64,000 nucleotides of DNA from Enterobacter mori LMG 25706 (GCF_000211415.1 NZ_GL890777.1:261330-325329), one strand, 5' to 3'. Shown: positions 44,985 to 53,937, numbered from the stretch's first letter. Numbers and translations are program-made. Notes: generated from the sequence alone by a model not told the origin.

Positions 44985-46356
44985 ATGCCTTCACGCCGGG
45001 CTGGGTGACCCGAAGTCCGCTGATTATGGCCGCGAGGGTTGCAAGGAAGCCTGCGGTCAAGAGCGCAACGTGGTTACCATTCTGCCCGGCAAGGTTAAAC
45101 ATCAGCGCAACCAGTGCAGCACCGGTACTTTGACCCAGCAGACGCGCCGTACCGAGCATGCCGCTGGCTCCCCCGCTGCGATGGCGCGGTGCGGAAGTGA
45201 TAATGGTGTGGTTGTTCGGCGACTGGAACAGACCAAAACCCGCACCGCACAGGATCATGCGCCAGATGATATCCAGATCCGAAGGCGATGAGGGAAGCAG
45301 AGCCAGGGCAAACAAGCCGGTTGCCATCACCGCCAGCCCGATTGCACCCAGCAGTCCGGCATGCACGCGTTCGATCAAATACCCGGCCAGCGGCGCCATC
45401 ACCATCGTCGCCAGCGGCCATGGCGTTAACAGCAGCCCGGTTTCAACCTCAGAACGACCAACCACACTCTGCAGGAAGAAGGGCAGGGAAACCAGCGCCA
45501 GCATCTGGGCACAGAACGAGCAGATCGAGGTGCAAATAGACAGTGAAAAAAGGGGAATACGCAGCAGGTCTACCGGCAACAAGGGTACCGGCAGTGCAAG
45601 CTGGCGACGCACAAAGAAGAAACCTACAACCAGTAGAGCGGCAAGTTCTGCGCCGGTAAGCGCTAACGACTGACCCTGGGCAAACCCGCTCAGAGCCGTG
45701 ATGAGCAGGCCAAAGGTCAGGGCATTCATTATCGCACTGGGCAGATCAAAGCGGGGCATGGTGCTTTTCGGGCCATTACCAGGGAGATAGCGCAGGGCAA
45801 AGACGATTGCGACGATGCCGAGCGGCACGTTGATGGCGAAAAGCCATTGCCAGGAGGCGACAGAAAGAATGGCCGCCGCAATAGTCGGTCCGGCGGCAGA
45901 AGAGACCGCGACAATAAATGAGTTGATCCCCATACCGCGTCCTAAATGGCGCTGCGGGTAGATTAAGCGGATCAGCGCGGTGTTGACGCTCATCAGCGCC
46001 GCGCCGCCAAAACCCTGGGCAATACGGGCTATCGTCAGGGTATGCAGCGTATCTGAAAGGGCGCAGAAAAGTGACGTCAGGGTAAAAACCACCAGCCCGC
46101 ACTGATAAACCCGGCGATAGCCGAACATGTCGCCCAGCAAAGAGAATGAGAGCAGCGAAACCACAATGGCTATCTGATAAGCGTTGACGATCCAGATAGA
46201 ACTGGCGGGGGAAGCCTGCAGATCGCTGGCAATCGTTGGTAGGGCAACGTTAGCAATGGCACCGTCGAGAACGGCCATGGAAATACCGATGATAATCGTC
46301 GCAATAGCGCCGTAACGCTGGGGCAAAGGCAGACCATCGGAAAGGATTTTTTGCAT
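44983..46356 (-). CDS. yebQ: MFS transporter YebQ
   Basis: 457 residues with about 14 hydrophobic segments, of the DHA2 (EmrB/QacA-like) drug:proton antiporter family. Conserved segments are MAVLDGAIANVALPTIA in helix 1, LGDMFGYRRVYQ in loop 2-3 and RLIYPQRHLGRGMGIN. The E. coli homologue has no proven substrate. It is divergent from kdgR with a 178-bp spacer. Confidence 0.92.
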   Translation of the reverse strand: MQKILSDGLPLPQRYGAIATIIIGISMAVLDGAIANVALPTIASDLQASPASSIWIVNAYQIAIVVSLLSFSLLGDMFGYRRVYQCGLVVFTLTSLFCALSDTLHTLTIARIAQGFGGAALMSVNTALIRLIYPQRHLGRGMGINSFIVAVSSAAGPTIAAAILSVASWQWLFAINVPLGIVAIVFALRYLPGNGPKSTMPRFDLPSAIMNALTFGLLITALSGFAQGQSLALTGAELAALLVVGFFFVRRQLALPVPLLPVDLLRIPLFSLSICTSICSFCAQMLALVSLPFFLQSVVGRSEVETGLLLTPWPLATMVMAPLAGYLIERVHAGLLGAIGLAVMATGLFALALLPSSPSDLDIIWRMILCGAGFGLFQSPNNHTIITSAPRHRSGGASGMLGTARLLGQSTGAALVALMFNLAGQNGNHVALLTAGFLATLAAIISGLRVTQPGVKA

Positions 46357-46534
46357 TTTGGGTGAATAGCTCGGTAGGAAATTATTCTCAGGGTAACTAT
46401 TTTAGCACTGTTAATTCCGTTTTATGTCGCAGATTTGTAACGAAGTAAACGAGGATTGATTGCAGCTAGCATGACGGGAATTTATAATAAAAACCGGTTC
46501 TGATTTTTATAAAACACTCTCCATGAGGTGATAA

Positions 46535-47326
46535 ATGGCAATTGCAGATTTGGATAAGCAGCCAGATTCTGTTTCTTCCGTGCTGAAGGTGTTTGGCATC
46601 TTACAGGCGCTCGGAGAAGAGCGTGAAATTGGTATTACAGAGTTGTCGCAGCGTGTGATGATGTCGAAAAGCACCGTTTATCGCTTTTTGCAAACCATGA
46701 AGTCACTGGGCTATGTTGCGCAGGAAGGCGAATCTGAAAAATACTCGCTGACGCTGAAACTGTTCGAACTGGGTGCCCGTGCCCTGCAAAACGTTGATCT
46801 GATCCGCAGTGCGGATATTCAGATGCGCGAACTTTCTCGTCTGACAAAAGAAACGGTCCACCTTGGCGCACTGGATGAGGACAGCATTGTTTACATCCAT
46901 AAAATTGATTCCATGTATAACCTGCGCATGTATTCGCGCATTGGTCGCCGGAACCCGCTCTACAGTACCGCCATTGGTAAAGTACTGCTGGCATGGCGCG
47001 ACCGTGAAGAGGTGGAGCAGATCCTCTCTGGCGTGGAATACAAACGCAGCACGGAGCGTACCATCACCACCACCGATGAGCTATTAGCGGTGTTGGATAA
47101 AGTGCGTGAGCAGGGTTACGGTGAAGATAACGAAGAACAGGAAGAAGGGCTGCGCTGCATTGGCGTTCCTGTGTTCGACCGCTTCGGTGTTGTTATTGCT
47201 GGCCTGAGTATCTCCTTCCCGACGCTGCGCTTCTCCGAAGAACGCCTGCATGAGTACGTGGCTATTCTTCATACTGCCGCGCGTAAAATCTCTGAGCAGA
47301 TGGGCTATAACGATTATCCGTTTTAA
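46535..47326 (+). CDS. kdgR: KdgR transcriptional repressor
   Basis: IclR-family repressor of pectin and hexuronate catabolism genes, released by 2-keto-3-deoxygluconate. 263 residues: winged helix-turn-helix at about 15-75 (ITELSQRVMMSKSTVYRFLQTM) and C-terminal effector domain. Its metabolite pathway meets Eda, encoded at 24 kb. Preceded by TGAGGTGATAA and followed by a terminator. Confidence 0.96.
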   Translation: MAIADLDKQPDSVSSVLKVFGILQALGEEREIGITELSQRVMMSKSTVYRFLQTMKSLGYVAQEGESEKYSLTLKLFELGARALQNVDLIRSADIQMRELSRLTKETVHLGALDEDSIVYIHKIDSMYNLRMYSRIGRRNPLYSTAIGKVLLAWRDREEVEQILSGVEYKRSTERTITTTDELLAVLDKVREQGYGEDNEEQEEGLRCIGVPVFDRFGVVIAGLSISFPTLRFSEERLHEYVAILHTAARKISEQMGYNDYPF

Positions 47327-47340
47327 CCCCGGCAGGGATA

Positions 47341-47369
47341 AAAAAAACGCCGCATTTGCGGCGTTTTTC
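47341..47369 (+). terminator. kdgR terminator
   Basis: AAACGCCGC-ATT-TGCGGCGTTT hairpin with flanking A7 and T5 tracts, 15 bp after the kdgR stop. Possibly bidirectional, serving yobH from the other side. Confidence 0.88.
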
Positions 47370-47390
47370 ATGGATGCGGTTCAGCGATAT

Positions 47391-47630
47391 TTAGCCGTTA
47401 TCAATTACTACGGACGATTTACGCAGGACGGGGCAGTTGGTCAAACCGATGATCCCACTGTCCGAGTGGATGTACTGCGCAGTACTCATGCCCTGGGCTG
47501 TCAGATATTTACACTTGATACCTAAACCTGCGGCGTTTTCGGTGCTCCCCACAAGCACGCCATATCCGGTTAACAGAAGACCAGTCCAGAGAACGGCCAG
47601 TGCAATAATAGTTCGAATGATTAAATGCAT
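47391..47630 (-). CDS. yobH: Small membrane or periplasmic protein YobH
   Basis: 79 residues from MHLIIRTIIALAVLWTGLL, matching E. coli YobH. Two adjacent ATG codons follow AAAGAGGCA; the second gives the better spacing. One hydrophobic N-terminal segment (signal anchor) then a short domain with two Cys (GIKCKYLT and TNCPVLRK). Function unknown. Divergent from mgrB, as in E. coli. Confidence 0.88.
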   Translation of the reverse strand: MHLIIRTIIALAVLWTGLLLTGYGVLVGSTENAAGLGIKCKYLTAQGMSTAQYIHSDSGIIGLTNCPVLRKSSVVIDNG

Positions 47631-47722
47631 CATTGCCTCTTTATCGTTGTTGTCATGCATTTAGCCTAACCTGTTTACTCAGTGAAACAAGTGCACGATT
47701 CCGAAAAGAGTTTGATGAGGTA

Positions 47723-47739
47723 CAGTTAGACGCTGTTTA
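47723..47739 (+). promoter_or_regulatory. PhoP box of mgrB
   Basis: CAGTTA-GACGC-TGTTTA fits the PhoP direct repeat (TGTTTA-N5-TGTTTA), the second half being exact. A -10-like GATAAC/ATAACC lies 10-11 bp downstream, the class I spacing of PhoP promoters. It is 50 bp before the mgrB start. mgrB is PhoP-activated in E. coli and Klebsiella, forming the negative feedback loop. Confidence 0.68.
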
Positions 47740-47788
47740 AGATAGCCGTGATAACCTGGCTGCCTAGGGTCATAAAACGGAGAGTGGA

Positions 47789-47933
47789 GTGAAAAAAATA
47801 CGCTGGGTAATTCTGGTTATCGTGTTGGTGGCATGTGTGGTGCTGTGGACACAGACTATCAACGTGAATGTGCGATCAGGATGTACAGTTTTTTAGCGGC
47901 GTTTGCGCAATCAACAAGTTTATTCCGTGGTAA
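47789..47933 (+). pseudogene. mgrB: PhoQ inhibitor MgrB, frameshifted
   Basis: MgrB is a 47-residue inner-membrane peptide that binds PhoQ and damps PhoPQ signalling. From the GTG start the frame reads MKKIRWVILVIVLVACVVLW through TINV (residue 26), then one extra A at 47867-47868 (GTGAATG where GTGATG is expected) shifts it to NVRSGCTVF and a stop at 47894-47896, giving 35 residues. The other frame continues exactly with MCDQDVQFFSGVC and AINKFIPW and a TAA at 47931. Joined, they make 47 residues. The lost part holds both periplasmic Cys and the segment needed for PhoQ inhibition. Such a lesion should de-repress PhoPQ. A sequence error is the alternative. Confidence 0.92.
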
Positions 47934-48007
47934 GACGCATTTTTTCCTAAGGTCATTTCCTTCCTTCGCGCCAGTGGTAAAATGGGCGTTTTTATTGAGG
48001 TGGTGAA

Positions 48008-48298
48008 ATGGGTGAGTTAATGAATTCAGGGCTGCTAAATCTGGCATCCCTGATGGTCTCGTTGGTTATTCTGGTCGCTGGACTGGTCATTTGGTTTTTC
48101 GTCAACCGTGCCAGCTCGCGCACGAACGAGCAAATCGAGTTGCTTGAAGCGCTGCTCGATCAGCAAAAGCGCCAAAATGCGCTGCTGCGCCGTCTGTGCG
48201 AAGCAAACGAACCAGAAGAGAAAGAAGCCCCTAAAGAAGCGGTCGTCGCAGACAAAGAAGACGAAGACGACTTTATCCGTCTGGTGGCCGAACGATAA
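48008..48298 (+). CDS. yebO: Small membrane protein YebO
   Basis: 96 residues: one N-terminal transmembrane helix (about 10-35, LMVSLVILVAGLVIWFFV), then a charged helical region with EQIELLEALLDQQKRQNALLRRL, likely coiled coil, and an acidic Lys-rich tail. Matches E. coli YebO (95). Function unknown. Directly downstream of mgrB; the next gene starts 23 bp after it, probably in the same transcript. Confidence 0.92.
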   Translation: MGELMNSGLLNLASLMVSLVILVAGLVIWFFVNRASSRTNEQIELLEALLDQQKRQNALLRRLCEANEPEEKEAPKEAVVADKEDEDDFIRLVAER

Positions 48299-48321
48299 CC
48301 TGTTGCTCGCGGGAGGTGGCC

Positions 48322-49311
48322 GTGGTCTGGAAAAATCCCTGGTATGACCCCTCCCGGATCCATCATACGCCGAATGGCTTTCGCAATACTGCACCTGTAG
48401 GACATCAGCCCGGCGATGTAGAGCGCTGGCGTAAGGCGCGGAAAGCGGCTGGTTTACCTAAACCGCCTGCGCAGGGATATGACGATTTCATACGCCAGTG
48501 GTGGCAGCCTGTTGAGCTGAAACAGCCACAAGGCGACGGGGTCTGGTGGCTTGGACACGCTAGTCTGCTGGTGCAGATGGATGGCAACACCATTCTGACC
48601 GACCCGGTCTTTTCGCGACGCGCTTCTCCGCTTCCTTTTGCAGGACCGGTGCGCAAAACACCTCCTGCACTGTCTGTTGAACAACTTGTGCAGCTTGATG
48701 CAGTGGTTATCTCGCATAATCACTACGATCATCTCGACGGTGCAACCATTCGCCGTATCCTGAAACGTTTTCCAGACGTAATGCTGTTTGTTCCCTTAGG
48801 TCTGGCAGACTGGTTTCGCCGTCGCGGAGCCAGGCACATCGTACAACTCGACTGGTGGCAGAGCATAACCTGGCAAGGAATCACCCTGACAGCCGTTCCG
48901 GCGCAGCACTGGAGTATGCGTACCCCCTGGAACCGGAATCGTTCATTATGGTGTGGTTGGGTCTTTGAGGGACGAAAGCACCGCTTTTGGTTCAGCGGTG
49001 ATACGGGCTATTCGCCGGAGCTGTTAACGATACCCGAACGTCTGGGCAAAATTGACACCGCCGCGTTGCCGATTGGCGCCTATGCACCAGAATGGTTCAT
49101 GGCGGTCCATCACATGAACCCGCAATCTGCCGTGGCGCTATGGCAGCAGCTCGGCCAACCCCTGGCCTTTCCCATCCATTGGGGCGTGTTTGAACTGGCA
49201 GATGAATCCCTTGATGAACCCGTCCATGCGTTAACTCAGGCGCTGAATAATGTAGCACCGGTTAATAATTCCTTCAGGATACTGAAAATTGGCGAATATT
49301 TATCCTTTTAA
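48322..49311 (+). CDS. Metallo-beta-lactamase-fold hydrolase (NAPE-PLD-like)
   Basis: 329 residues from GTG 48322, placed six bases after CGGGAGG; GTG 48316 overlaps that site. The metal motif HNHYDH is at residues 132-137, with later ligands likely in AQHWSMRTPW, FSGDTGYSPE and the C-terminal FPIHWGVFEL. The layout WWLGHASLLVQMDG - TDPVFSRRASPLPFAGPVR is that of the UlaG/NAPE-PLD-like MBL group (COG2220). No signal peptide. The natural substrate is not known; phospholipid or phosphodiester hydrolysis is a family-based guess. E. coli K-12 lacks it between yebO and yobF. Confidence 0.85.
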   Translation: MVWKNPWYDPSRIHHTPNGFRNTAPVGHQPGDVERWRKARKAAGLPKPPAQGYDDFIRQWWQPVELKQPQGDGVWWLGHASLLVQMDGNTILTDPVFSRRASPLPFAGPVRKTPPALSVEQLVQLDAVVISHNHYDHLDGATIRRILKRFPDVMLFVPLGLADWFRRRGARHIVQLDWWQSITWQGITLTAVPAQHWSMRTPWNRNRSLWCGWVFEGRKHRFWFSGDTGYSPELLTIPERLGKIDTAALPIGAYAPEWFMAVHHMNPQSAVALWQQLGQPLAFPIHWGVFELADESLDEPVHALTQALNNVAPVNNSFRILKIGEYLSF

Positions 49312-49837
49312 ACAATGTGCGTAACAGTTGCATATATTTTGTATTTATAGCCCTTCAGGATTGTTTTATTTTTATCGAAACGTTTTGCTTGCCTTGTTTT
49401 GAGGCAGAGTCATAAAAATTTCATTATTTTGGTGCATCCAATTCTTTATTCACTGGTGGTTTTTAATGCAGTGTCTGTATGTTTATTATCATCAAATATG
49501 CATTGTCCGTTATCGATGCGTTGGAATGATTTGAGCATAAGTTTTCACAAAATGTTCTAACGCAATCAAGGTTCTAAAGAAAGTTGCCCCTGTATCTGGA
49601 CGGCAAGAAATGTATGGTCTATGGTAAAAAAGTCTTAGATAACAGCGCTTGCGGTAATAGCGCAGTGGCGGTGTAAAGAACACACGTTGTCCATGATCGT
49701 TGCGCATAAGTGTGCAGATCATACCAGGGCAGTGTTTGAATTTGTGCGGCGGATCGAGACACGTTTAAAAATGGCTTGCCATATTAATCGTTGTGTGTGA
49801 TAACACGTTTTGGGTCAAACGAGGTACAGTTCTGTTT
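49312..49837. other. 526-bp AT-rich intergenic region before yobF-cspC
   Basis: No convincing gene. The first half is AT-rich with many T tracts. The last 100 bases (GGCTTGCCATATTAATCG, TGTGTGATAACACG, CGAGGTACAGTTCTGTTTATG) resemble the E. coli yobF upstream sequence from memory, so the yobF-cspC promoter and leader probably lie here; a -10 like TATTAA is at 49782-49787. A 70-codon frame on the minus strand (49510-49722) has no recognisable features and no clear ribosome site. Confidence 0.5.
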
Positions 49838-49981
49838 ATGTGTGGCATTTTCAGTAAAGAAGTCCTGAGTAAACACGTTGTCGTTGAATACCGCTTCTCT
49901 GCCGAACCTTATATTAGTGCCTCATGCAGTAATGTCTCAGTTTTATCTCAGTCAAGCCTGCGGGCTAAGAAAACACTCTAA
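49838..49981 (+). CDS. yobF: Small protein YobF
   Basis: 47 residues, [14 protein letters not shown] to RAKKTL, matching E. coli YobF, a small protein accumulating under heat and stress. The longer frame upstream is leader. cspC begins 12 bp after its stop and the two are cotranscribed in E. coli. Confidence 0.92.
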   Translation: MCGIFSKEVLSKHVVVEYRFSAEPYISASCSNVSVLSQSSLRAKKTL

Positions 49982-49993
49982 GGAATTTTGCAA

Positions 49994-50203
49994 ATGGCAA
50001 AGATTAAAGGTCAAGTTAAGTGGTTCAACGAGTCTAAAGGTTTTGGTTTCATTACTCCTGCTGACGGCAGCAAAGATGTGTTCGTACACTTCTCTGCAAT
50101 CCAGGGTAATGGCTTCAAAACTCTGGCTGAAGGCCAGAACGTTGAGTTCGAAATTCAGGATGGCCAGAAAGGCCCAGCTGCAGTTAACGTAACTGCTATC
50201 TGA
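49994..50203 (+). CDS. cspC: Cold-shock-family RNA chaperone CspC
   Basis: 69-residue single cold-shock domain protein that binds single-stranded RNA and acts as a transcription antiterminator; it stabilises rpoS mRNA in E. coli. The RNP motifs KGFGFITP and DVFVHFSAI are present. Start [11 protein letters not shown] after AAGGAATTTTGCAA. Constitutive rather than cold-induced in E. coli. Confidence 0.97.
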
Positions 50204-50249
50204 TCGAACCACTGCTGACTGAAGTGCCTGGCGCTTCAATCTCAGATAT

Positions 50250-50279
50250 AAAGCCTCGCGTATCGCGGGGCTTTTTTAT
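50250..50279 (+). terminator. cspC terminator
   Basis: AAAGCCTCGCG-TAT-CGCGGGGCTTT hairpin (one G-T pair) followed by TTTT, 47 bp after the cspC stop. Confidence 0.85.
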
Positions 50280-50439
50280 TCTGTTATCTTTCAAAATATT
50301 ACCATTCCTCTTCTTGTTAGTAACTTGTTGCAAAGCTACGAGGTTATTAGCATTGTTTCCTCTCCTTCAGATCGGTTTTTCCCGTTAAATCAGGGCGTTG
50401 ATCAACAGCCCTGAGGCTCAGGCGAAAAAGAAAACCATA

Positions 50440-52140
50440 ATGACCACCGGAAACTTTACGCCGGCGCGTTTTGCTCTGCTTTGTTTTGCTATTTTTTGCA
50501 GTCTGGCTTTTTTGCTGGGGCGGGTGGCCTGGCTGCAAATCGTTAAACCTGACAATCTGGTTAAGCAGGAGGACATGCGCTCGCTGCGTGAGGTCGCCAT
50601 TGATGCTCCGCGCGGAATGATCGTGGATCGCGAGGGAAGGCCGTTGGCGGTGAGTGTGCCTGTCCGGGCGGTATGGGCCGATCCTAAAACGGTACTGGCA
50701 AAAGGTGGCGTAGGGTTTGACAACCGCTGGCAGGCGCTGGCCAATGCGCTGCATCTCTCTCTGAGCACGCTGTCGTCGCGAATAAACAGCAATCCGCAGG
50801 GACGGTTTATTTACCTGGCCCGTCAGGTCGATCCTTCACAGGCGCAGTGGATAGACAAACTCAACCTGCCGGGCATTAATTTACGCGATGAATCCCGCCG
50901 CTTTTACCCTGCGGGACATGTGGCGGCCAATCTTATTGGCTTTACCAATATCGATGGACAAGGAATTGAAGGTGTTGAGAAGAGTTTCAATACTCAGTTG
51001 ATGGGCAAGCCTGGCGTCCGACAGGTGAGGGAAGACCGCTATGGGCACGTGGTTGAAAATCTGACGGAAGTGGCACCCGTGCCTGCCCATAACATTCAGC
51101 TGAGTATTGATGAGCGTCTGCAAACTATCACCGAAGATGCGCTCGATAATGCGGTGGCGTGGAATAAAGCCGAGTCGGGGGCGTCGGTATTAATCAATAT
51201 CCAGACGGGCGAAATTCTTGCGATGGCAAGCTATCCGGATTTTAACCCTAATAATCGCGAAGGGGCGACGTTAAACGATTTCCGTAATCGTGCAATAAGC
51301 GATACCTTCGAACCGGGTTCGACCGTCAAACCGCTGGTGCTGATGACGGCGCTGCAGCAGGGGCTGGTGCAGCCGGACAGCGTGATTGACACCCACCCGT
51401 ACATGCTTGACGGGCACCGTATCCGCGATGTGGGTTACTACCCGGAACTGACGATGACCGGCATTCTGCAAAAATCGAGCGATACGGGCGTGTCACGCCT
51501 CTCTCTTGCGATGCCGGTCCAGCATCTTATTGATACCTACAGAAACTTTGGTTTCGGCACAAACACTGGCCTTGGCTTAACGGGGGAAAGTGCGGGGCTA
51601 TTACCACAGCGTAAATTCTGGAGCCAGCTCGACAGGGCGACGTTTGCATTCGGCTATGGCCTGATGGTGACGCCGCTTCAACTGGCGCATGTTTACGCCA
51701 CTATCGGTAGCTTTGGTCTTGAGCGTCCACTCTCTATTACCCGCATTGACCCTCCCGTTATGGGCCACCGGGTGATGTCAGAGGCGATTGCGCATGAAGC
51801 CGCACATATGATGGAAAGCGTTGCGCTGCCGGGTGGCGGCGGTGTTAAGGCCGCAGTACGTGATTATCGCGTGGCGGTGAAAACCGGGACGGCGAAGAAG
51901 ATTGATGACAGCGGGAAATATGTCGATAAATATGTCGCCTATACCGCTGGCGTTGCGCCTGCCAGCGATCCGCGCTTTGCGCTGGTGGTGGTCATCAACG
52001 ATCCTCAAAACGGCGCCTACTACGGCGGTGCCGTCTCCGCGCCGGTGTTCAGCGAAATTATGGGCAACGTGCTGCGTCTGGAGAATGTGAGACCGGATGG
52101 TCTACCGGCGGATTCTGACCACCTTATCGTCATGCGTTAA
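50440..52140 (+). CDS. Second FtsI-like transpeptidase (PBP3SAL type)
   Basis: 567-residue class B penicillin-binding protein, a paralogue of division transpeptidase FtsI. One N-terminal transmembrane helix (residues 10-30), a dimerisation domain, then the transpeptidase with STVK at 294-297, SSD at 346-348 (SSN in FtsI) and KTGTAKK from 481. Position beside cspC and rlmA is that of Salmonella PBP3SAL, which works at acidic pH and inside host cells. The ORF can be extended to a TTG at 50398, but [11 protein letters not shown] at 50440 is the first ATG. The canonical ftsI is in the dcw cluster, outside this window. Confidence 0.9.
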   Translation: MTTGNFTPARFALLCFAIFCSLAFLLGRVAWLQIVKPDNLVKQEDMRSLREVAIDAPRGMIVDREGRPLAVSVPVRAVWADPKTVLAKGGVGFDNRWQALANALHLSLSTLSSRINSNPQGRFIYLARQVDPSQAQWIDKLNLPGINLRDESRRFYPAGHVAANLIGFTNIDGQGIEGVEKSFNTQLMGKPGVRQVREDRYGHVVENLTEVAPVPAHNIQLSIDERLQTITEDALDNAVAWNKAESGASVLINIQTGEILAMASYPDFNPNNREGATLNDFRNRAISDTFEPGSTVKPLVLMTALQQGLVQPDSVIDTHPYMLDGHRIRDVGYYPELTMTGILQKSSDTGVSRLSLAMPVQHLIDTYRNFGFGTNTGLGLTGESAGLLPQRKFWSQLDRATFAFGYGLMVTPLQLAHVYATIGSFGLERPLSITRIDPPVMGHRVMSEAIAHEAAHMMESVALPGGGGVKAAVRDYRVAVKTGTAKKIDDSGKYVDKYVAYTAGVAPASDPRFALVVVINDPQNGAYYGGAVSAPVFSEIMGNVLRLENVRPDGLPADSDHLIVMR

Positions 52141-52208
52141 CCCTGGCGTTTATAACGCGGGCGAATAGCGGTACACTTCGCCCTTTGGTTTATGCCCCCG
52201 GAGTTGTC

Positions 52209-53024
52209 ATGTCCTTCAGTTGTCCCCTTTGCCATGCGCATCTGCTGCGCTCAGAGAAAAGCTTTACCTGTCCGCAGGGACATCAGTTTGATATAGCCAG
52301 GGAAGGGTACGTGAATCTTCTTCCTGTGCAGCACAAGCGCTCCCGCGACCCGGGTGACAGTGCAGAGATGATGCAGGCGCGCCGTGCGTTTCTGGATGCA
52401 GGACATTACCAGACTCTTCGGGACACCGTTGCGCAGGTGCTGGCGCATCGCCTGCCTGATAATGCTACCGCTGTGCTGGATATTGGCTGTGGCGAAGGCT
52501 ACTACACGGCAACGTTTGCAGAGATTGCCCGCGAGAAAGGCGCAGAGACTTTTGGTCTGGACGTGGCAAAAGTGGCGATTCGCGCGGCGGCAAAACGCTA
52601 TTCAGCCGTAACGTTTTGCGTGGCATCCAGCCACAGGCTGCCGTTTGACGACGCCAGCATGGACGCCATTATCCGCATTTATGCGCCCTGCAAAGCGGAA
52701 GAACTGGCGCGCGTAGTGAAACCGGGTGGCTGGGTGATCACCGTCACGCCAGGACCACGGCACCTGATGGAATTGAAAGGGCTGATTTACGACGAAGTGC
52801 GTTTGCACGCGCCTCACTCTGAACAGCTGCCGGGTTTTATACTGCAACAGGAACACACTGTGGCGTATGAAATGGAGCTCAAAGGGGAGGAGGCAGTAGC
52901 GTTGCTGCAGATGACGCCGTTCGCGTGGCGGGCAAAACCAGAGGTATGGGAAACGTTATCAAAGCAGACCGTTTTTCGCTGCCAGACTGATTTCAGTATC
53001 CACGTCTGGCAGCGCGAGGTTTAA
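52209..53024 (+). CDS. rlmA: 23S rRNA m1G745 methyltransferase
   Basis: Methylates N1 of G745 in 23S rRNA. 271 residues from [13 protein letters not shown] (eight codons upstream are unlikely). An N-terminal zinc finger uses Cys5, Cys8, Cys21 and His25; the SAM motif is [17 protein letters not shown] near residue 90. It converges on mntP and overlaps its end by 4 bp. Confidence 0.95.
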   Translation: MSFSCPLCHAHLLRSEKSFTCPQGHQFDIAREGYVNLLPVQHKRSRDPGDSAEMMQARRAFLDAGHYQTLRDTVAQVLAHRLPDNATAVLDIGCGEGYYTATFAEIAREKGAETFGLDVAKVAIRAAAKRYSAVTFCVASSHRLPFDDASMDAIIRIYAPCKAEELARVVKPGGWVITVTPGPRHLMELKGLIYDEVRLHAPHSEQLPGFILQQEHTVAYEMELKGEEAVALLQMTPFAWRAKPEVWETLSKQTVFRCQTDFSIHVWQREV

Positions 53025-53587
53025 CCGGCGAAATGCGCCCAGAGGATTTGAGCGCCAATACCGATTAACACGATACCGCCTAAAATTTCGGCTCGCTTGC
53101 CCAGCAGCGGGCCGATAAACCGACCCACCATCATCCCCAGCGTTGACATAATCAACGTAGCGCAGCCGATGGCCAGTGCAGTTGCAATAATATTGACCTG
53201 AAGGAATGCCAGACCGACACCGACCGCCATAGCATCGAGGCTGGTGGCAATCGCCGTGGTGACCAGCAGCCAGAAGCCGTGGCGATGCTGTGGCTCATCA
53301 TCCTCATCGCTGTTACCGCGAAAACCTTCGATGACCATTCTCCCCCCCAGGAACACCAGCAGGACGAATGCAATCCAGTGGTTCCACTCCAGCACGAACT
53401 GGCTGGCGAGCATCCCCAGACCCCAGCCAATAAGCGGCGTTAGCGTTTCGATAGCACCAAAAATCAGGCCGGTACGCAGGGCTTCTGAGAATTTAGGTTT
53501 GTGGAGCGTGGCGCCTTTTCCGATGGAAGCAGCAAATGCGTCCATGGACATGCCAAAAGCAAGGAGGATCGTAGCGGAGATGTTCAT
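53021..53587 (-). CDS. mntP: Manganese efflux pump MntP
   Basis: 188-residue inner-membrane exporter of Mn2+ (formerly YebN), with six hydrophobic segments and conserved acidic residues in [15 protein letters not shown] and [11 protein letters not shown]. Start [12 protein letters not shown]; 13 upstream in-frame codons lie in the leader. A yybP-ykoY riboswitch, a promoter, a Fur-like box and two MntR-like palindromes lie in the 398 bp upstream, so its synthesis should rise with Mn at both RNA and promoter level. Confidence 0.96.
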   Translation of the reverse strand: MNISATILLAFGMSMDAFAASIGKGATLHKPKFSEALRTGLIFGAIETLTPLIGWGLGMLASQFVLEWNHWIAFVLLVFLGGRMVIEGFRGNSDEDDEPQHRHGFWLLVTTAIATSLDAMAVGVGLAFLQVNIIATALAIGCATLIMSTLGMMVGRFIGPLLGKRAEILGGIVLIGIGAQILWAHFAG

Positions 53588-53703
53588 AACAGCGTCCAGA
53601 CCGGGGATATCCATATGACACATCACTGCCCCCAGTAAACAGCAGTTGATGTATCTATGGTCTCGCCTGATCGCAACACACCTGAAATGTGCTGAAAGCG
53701 ATC

Positions 53704-53792
53704 CGTACGCGCCACGTTTTTCAACGAGTATGTTGACACGTACATTTCCTGAGAACAGGAAATCGGCTACTCCCCAACGACGGGCGCAACCT
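53704..53792 (-). ncRNA. yybP-ykoY manganese riboswitch in the mntP leader
   Basis: On the minus strand: GCGCCC, GTTGGGGAGTAGCC, then a hairpin ATTTCCTGTTCTCAGGAAAT, the conserved CAACATACTCGTTG core, and ACGTGGCGC closing with the first strand. The GGGGAGTAGCC and ACATACTCG words are signature parts of the yybP-ykoY aptamer, and E. coli mntP carries one. It sits 117 nt before the mntP start, leaving room for an expression platform around the ribosome site. Confidence 0.85.
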
Positions 53793-53806
53793 TAACATAT
53801 TTTGAG

Positions 53807-53835
53807 AATATAAAACAACAACGAAGCAGGCTTAA
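53807..53835 (-). promoter_or_regulatory. Putative mntP promoter
   Basis: Minus-strand TTAAGC (53835-53830), 17-bp spacer, TATATT (53812-53807). The predicted start near 53800 gives a leader of about 210 nt, close to the roughly 225 nt known in E. coli. The weak -35 suits an activated promoter. Confidence 0.55.
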
Positions 53836-53850
53836 TTTAGCTGCTTTTCT

Positions 53851-53869
53851 GATAACGATTTTCATTTAG
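53851..53869. promoter_or_regulatory. Fur-box-like site upstream of mntP
   Basis: GATAACGATTTTCATTTAG against the Fur consensus GATAATGATAATCATTATC: about 14 of 19 match. Centre about 60 bp before the predicted mntP start. Fur has been reported as a further input at E. coli mntP. Confidence 0.5.
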
Positions 53870-53919
53870 ATTTATGCGTGAAAATATCGTTAATAAATAT
53901 AAGTTAAGATGATGGGGGG

Positions 53920-53937
53920 ATATAGCAACGGCTATAT
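53920..53937. promoter_or_regulatory. MntR-like palindrome 1
   Basis: ATATAGC-AACG-GCTATAT, perfect 7-bp arms with 4-bp spacer. It matches the core ATAGC-N4-GCTAT of the E. coli MntR site (AACATAGCAAAGGCTATGTT, recalled). About 130 bp upstream of the predicted mntP start. Confidence 0.6.

Noticed and set aside
47789-47896. A genuine 35-residue small protein
   Set aside because: The first 26 residues are MgrB and the remaining 21 conserved residues follow in the next frame, so truncation by frameshift is the better reading.
49510-49722. 70-codon minus-strand frame in the yobF upstream region
   Set aside because: No ribosome site, basic and aromatic composition without a recognised family, and the region is AT-rich non-coding. 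Conservation could revive it.
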